This document shows positions 53,896-56,237 of a stretch of DNA of 56,237 nucleotides, piece by piece. The translations under genes and the position numbers were made by a program. Position 1 is the stretch's first letter, and every line of letters starts with the position of its first letter. Origin of the DNA: Pygmaiobacter massiliensis (GTDB lineage: Bacteria; Bacillota; Clostridia; Oscillospirales; Ruminococcaceae). The notes below the pieces were generated by a model. The model saw nothing but the letters and a program-made list of their open reading frames with translations, made no database searches and had not been told where the DNA came from. Location of the stretch: positions 1-56,237 of the forward strand of contig JALFTI010000013.1 in the NCBI GenBank assembly GCA_022778585.1. The letters run 5' to 3'.

Positions 53896-54129
53896 AAAAG
53901 CGCAGCCCGAAGCAGGCAGCGGGCTGCCGCAGCTTTGCCAAAAGCCCGGCATGCAAAGTTTAGCGCCGCCAGGGCTTAGGCTGGAAAAATAAAGATACCC
54001 AAGCGAGCGTTTGCTGTATATAAAAATTAAAAAACTGTGCGGGTAAAAGGCAAAAGCGCAGCCCGAAGCAGGCAGCGGGCTGCTGCAGCTTTGCCAAAAG
54101 CCCGGCATGCAAAGTTTAGCGCCGCCAGG
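53896..54129. repeat. 78-bp direct repeat, two copies 156 bp apart
   Basis: 53896-53973 and 54052-54129 are identical except for one base (GCCGC/GCTGC). Each ends GCGCCGCCAGG and contains AAAGCCCGGCATGCAAAGTTTAG in its right part. The 78 bp between them are unrelated and AT-rich. An open frame reads through both on the minus strand, producing a repeated peptide, but it has no ribosome site. Confidence 0.85.
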
Positions 54130-54147
54130 CACTTTGTATGGGCATAA

Positions 54148-54182
54148 GAAAAAGGCGGCAGATGTTAACATCTGCCGCCTTT
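54148..54182 (-). terminator. Terminator of the LCP gene
   Basis: A perfect 32-bp palindrome at 54151-54182 (AAAGGCGGCAGATGTT and its complement). On the minus strand it ends in TTTTTCTT, 34 bp after the LCP stop. Confidence 0.9.
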
Positions 54183-54215
54183 GGGATAAGCGGATAAAAG
54201 CCAGTGGGGTTTGCG

Positions 54216-55334
54216 TTATTCTTCGCTTTCGGCCGAAAGGTCTGCCATATAGTTCATTTCGGCTGCAATTTCGCCGCTGGGGAAGGTAAGGTTTTTAGGC
54301 AGGCCCAGCTCACTGGCGTCCACAGGGTCCTGGTAAGGGCGGAAATACTCGTTCAGCAGCGGGGCCAATGTTTCGGGGTTAATGCCATAAAGCCCGGTAT
54401 GCCCGTTTATGTTGGTTGTTGCGCCGCCCGGGCAGCGGGCAATGCCAATATTGGCCTTGTCCACACTTTGCAGCCAGGCAAACATAGAAATGATCTCCGG
54501 TACCGAATAATCGGTGTTTACATACTGCACCAGCGCCGGTGCTATTTTAATCAGGTCGGTCATGGGGAAGGTCATAAAGGTTTTGAAAACCGCCGCATAA
54601 AAATACTGCTGCAGTTCCAAACGGCCCAGGTCGGCGGTTTGGTACATATGCCGCTGACGGATCAGCCATTCCACATGGGACGAGTCCAAAAACTGGGTGC
54701 CCTGGTGAATCACATTTCCTTCATCGTCGGTTACATCCCAGGGAACATACATTTCAATACCGCCCAAAAGGTCAATCAGGTCGGTAAAGGCGTTCATGTC
54801 CAGTGTGACATAGTAGTCAATGGAAAGCTTGAACTGGTCGTTGATAACGGTGGCCAGGTTGCTGATGCGGTTTTTTTCATCCGGGCCATGGCTGTAAACG
54901 GCGTTAATTTTACCCGTGCCGCCGGTGGGCACTTCCTCCCCTACATAGGTGTCCCGGGGAATCTGCAGAAGGTTCAGGGTATTGTTTTCAAAGTCGCAGC
55001 AGGCCACCAAAATCACATCGGTCAGGCCCAACCCTTCGGAATAATCCCGCCCGTCGTCATCCACATCGTAGTCGATGCCGGCGATGAGCACATTGGCGGT
55101 TTTGCGGGTCAATTCCGGCGCGGTGCTCACAACCTCTTCGGTCAGCGAGCCGGCTTGTCCCTGGGTAACCAGGCTGTCCACATACAAATACCCGCACAGG
55201 CAGATGAGTACCAACACTGCCGCCACAATACCTACCGCGGTTAAAACCCGGCGGCGGGTGGAGCCTGCGGCAGATTTTTTGGACTTTTTAGGGGAAGAGT
55301 TTGAATGATACGGACTTTTGTTGGTGTTTTTCAA
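54216..55334 (-). CDS. LytR-CpsA-Psr family wall-glycan ligase
   Basis: 372 residues: basic cytoplasmic N-terminus, one membrane segment (about 29-51), then an extracellular LCP domain. Family blocks: LIAGIDYDVDD, GLTDVILVACCDFENNTLNLLQIPRDTYV with the catalytic-region Arg-Asp, KINAVYSHG, and the arginine motif RQRHMYQTADLGRLELQQ. LCP proteins move undecaprenyl-linked teichoic acids or capsule-type glycans to peptidoglycan. I choose TTG at 55334: GGGAGG sits seven bases ahead, while the ATG at 55349 overlaps that site. It could attach the glycan from 8338-18771. Confidence 0.92.
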   Translation of the reverse strand: MKNTNKSPYHSNSSPKKSKKSAAGSTRRRVLTAVGIVAAVLVLICLCGYLYVDSLVTQGQAGSLTEEVVSTAPELTRKTANVLIAGIDYDVDDDGRDYSEGLGLTDVILVACCDFENNTLNLLQIPRDTYVGEEVPTGGTGKINAVYSHGPDEKNRISNLATVINDQFKLSIDYYVTLDMNAFTDLIDLLGGIEMYVPWDVTDDEGNVIHQGTQFLDSSHVEWLIRQRHMYQTADLGRLELQQYFYAAVFKTFMTFPMTDLIKIAPALVQYVNTDYSVPEIISMFAWLQSVDKANIGIARCPGGATTNINGHTGLYGINPETLAPLLNEYFRPYQDPVDASELGLPKNLTFPSGEIAAEMNYMADLSAESEE

Positions 55335-55349
55335 ATAAAAACCTCCCAT

Positions 55350-55376
55350 AAAAACCGGCCGCACAAAAAAGGCCGG
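55350..55376 (-). promoter_or_regulatory. Terminator-like hairpin in the LCP leader
   Basis: On the minus strand CCGGCC (55376-55371), a 10-nt loop and GGCCGG (55360-55355), then TTTTT directly before the ribosome site. A second palindromic stem GGCGCC/GGCGCC lies at 55388-55407. It may attenuate LCP transcription or affect initiation; the stem is only 6 bp. Confidence 0.45.
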
Positions 55377-55542
55377 CAGAATAAAATGGCGCCTTTTATG
55401 CGGCGCCTTGTGCCCTGCATTGCCAAAATAAAAAGCACGGCAGGGCCAGTATGGTTTACCAAAAAGCCGCCTTTTCGCCGCAGCAGCCAGTTGACCCTGC
55501 GTGAGACCGAATATGCGAAAAAGGCTGGCGATACCGCGGTTT

Positions 55543-55571
55543 ATTATACCTTATTTTTACTATTATGCCAA
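55543..55571 (-). promoter_or_regulatory. Promoter of the LCP gene
   Basis: Minus strand TTGGCA (55571-55566), 17-bp spacer, perfect TATAAT (55548-55543). The leader is about 200 nt and holds the hairpins at 55350-55407. Confidence 0.8.
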
Positions 55572-55744
55572 TCATCTTCCAAAAGATTTCATGAGATTTG
55601 CAAAAAAAACGAAGAAAAAAGGCGGCTTCGCTTCCACTTTCTGGCAAATATGGCAAAAAAACACTTCGTTTTTTGAACGAGTAAGCCCCGGTTTTCTCTT
55701 CGATTTTGGTGCGCGGCCATACATTTTGTAAAGATTAACAGGCA

Positions 55745-55847
55745 CTCGCCCTATCTCTCCATAACTCTCCATAAGTGTTACCCGTATTACCTTTTTGGGA
55801 TTTCTACTTTCCCTAGCTCGGTCTATCACTCCATAGCACTCCGTAAG
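55745..55847. repeat. Two imperfect 31-bp direct repeats
   Basis: 55745-55775 and 55817-55847 are related, 72 bp apart (24 codons). On the minus strand they read as related peptides LTECYGVIDRAR and LMESYGEIGRVP. Within each, a short ACTCCATA/CTCTCCATAA word is itself repeated. The open frame (55572-55913) has no good start, so coding is uncertain. Confidence 0.55.
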
Positions 55848-55902
55848 TTTAGTATTACGATAGTATAAAGTTGTTATGCCTATCCACAAAATACAAAGAA
55901 AA

Positions 55903-56179
55903 TTAAGGGGCAAATAAACCGAAACTCATTTGTTCAGTTTTGTATTGTGCAGTATGAGAGATAATTGTCATAAAAGCCTTTAACCGCAATACTTTGTTGA
56001 CCTTTTCTGCCTTGTCAAAAGTGAAACTCAATGCTATGCTTTTTCTATATTGCTTGTGATGTCAGTATTACGCTTGCTGAACAAACAAGCACAATCTTCC
56101 AAAATCCATCTCCGGCATAGCTCTGAATATCAGTATCTTTCAAAATAGCCGTTAAAGCTGTGACTTGCTTCTCAAACAT
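55903..56179 (-). pseudogene. Small frameshifted gene of an AT-rich accessory segment
   Basis: ATG at 56179 after an ideal GGAGG opens MFEKQVTALTAILKDTDIQS and YAGDGFWKIVLVCSASVILTS, then stops at 56045. In the next frame SIALSFTFDKAEKVNKVLRL and KAFMTIISHTAQYKTEQMSF continue to a stop at 55903. Both frames are open over a short overlap (about 56050-56065), so one base change would give a protein of about 91 residues. No family recognised. Composition is clearly more AT-rich than the rest of the window, consistent with transfer. Confidence 0.6.
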
Positions 56180-56237
56180 TTTATTCCTCCATTCTGATTG
56201 ATTTGAGTGCATTATATTGTGTCGTATATTGAATAAA
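56180..56237. other. Window edge, AT-rich
   Basis: Upstream region of the frameshifted gene; AT-rich with no promoter I can define before the window ends. Confidence 0.4.

Noticed and set aside
53814-53963. 49-codon plus-strand frame with AAAAGGAT before its ATG
   Set aside because: It runs into the first 78-bp repeat, has basic low-complexity content and no conserved look; the AAGG is part of the AT-rich repeat.
53746-54171. Minus-strand frame through both 78-bp repeats, encoding a repeated peptide
   Set aside because: No ribosome site, and it includes the LCP terminator; the repeat at DNA level explains the peptide.

Overview
The window is about 56 kb of a GC-rich Gram-positive chromosome. 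Gene content (a spoIID-like gene, RqcH, zinc-type S4, S14 and adenylate kinase, a PPi-type phosphofructokinase, a NifS-ThiI pair, the Firmicutes S10-spc-alpha gene order) points to an anaerobic member of the Clostridia, most likely in or near the Ruminococcaceae/Oscillospiraceae. That placement is inference from family content. I see no rRNA, tRNA, CRISPR array, IS element or intact phage.

Layout. 1-290: tandem 113-bp hairpin repeats. 435-1971: a MarR regulator overlapping a DegV fatty-acid-binding protein, with a strong promoter and a perfect palindromic operator. 2114-4923: an unknown membrane protein (-), a SpoIID-like protein, and a DUF134/NifX-like pair with Cys/His-rich tails. 5184-8068: murC (-) divergent from the CCA-adding enzyme. 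8338-18771: a tight eight-gene operon (rfbC, ABC-2 permease, ABC ATPase, two paralogous double-GT2 glycosyltransferases, an RgpF protein, MBOAT, SGNH/DltD-like) that I read as making, exporting and O-acylating a rhamnose-containing surface glycan. 19201-33018: housekeeping genes (nifS-thiI, cinA, pfp, rodA-like (-), tsaE-tsaB-rpiB, upp, DUF378 (-), DUF1858-trmK-nif3, a PH-like membrane protein, rqcH).

33259-49095: the full S10-spc-alpha ribosomal cluster (rpsJ to rplQ) with secY, adk, map, a KOW protein, infA and rpoA. It has a clear promoter and a structured leader of about 300 nt, and ends in two successive terminators. 49585-50190: a small divergent XRE regulator/unknown pair. 50883-53220: NAD(P)H-hydrate dehydratase and an iron alcohol dehydrogenase. 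53221-54215: gene-free, with 78-bp direct repeats. 54216-55334: an LCP ligase (-) with promoter and terminator-like leader hairpin. The last 500 bp are visibly AT-richer and carry repeats and a frameshifted small gene (-), probably the edge of an accessory region running past the window.

Working together: the glycan operon, murC, the RodA-like protein and the LCP ligase cover precursor synthesis, septal or lateral wall synthesis and attachment of wall glycans. tsaE-tsaB, thiI-nifS, trmK and cca are tRNA maturation functions. Many genes start with TTG or GTG (rgpF, the SGNH gene, secY, map, infA, rpoA, rplN, rpsE, LCP), chosen by Shine-Dalgarno spacing and expected protein length.
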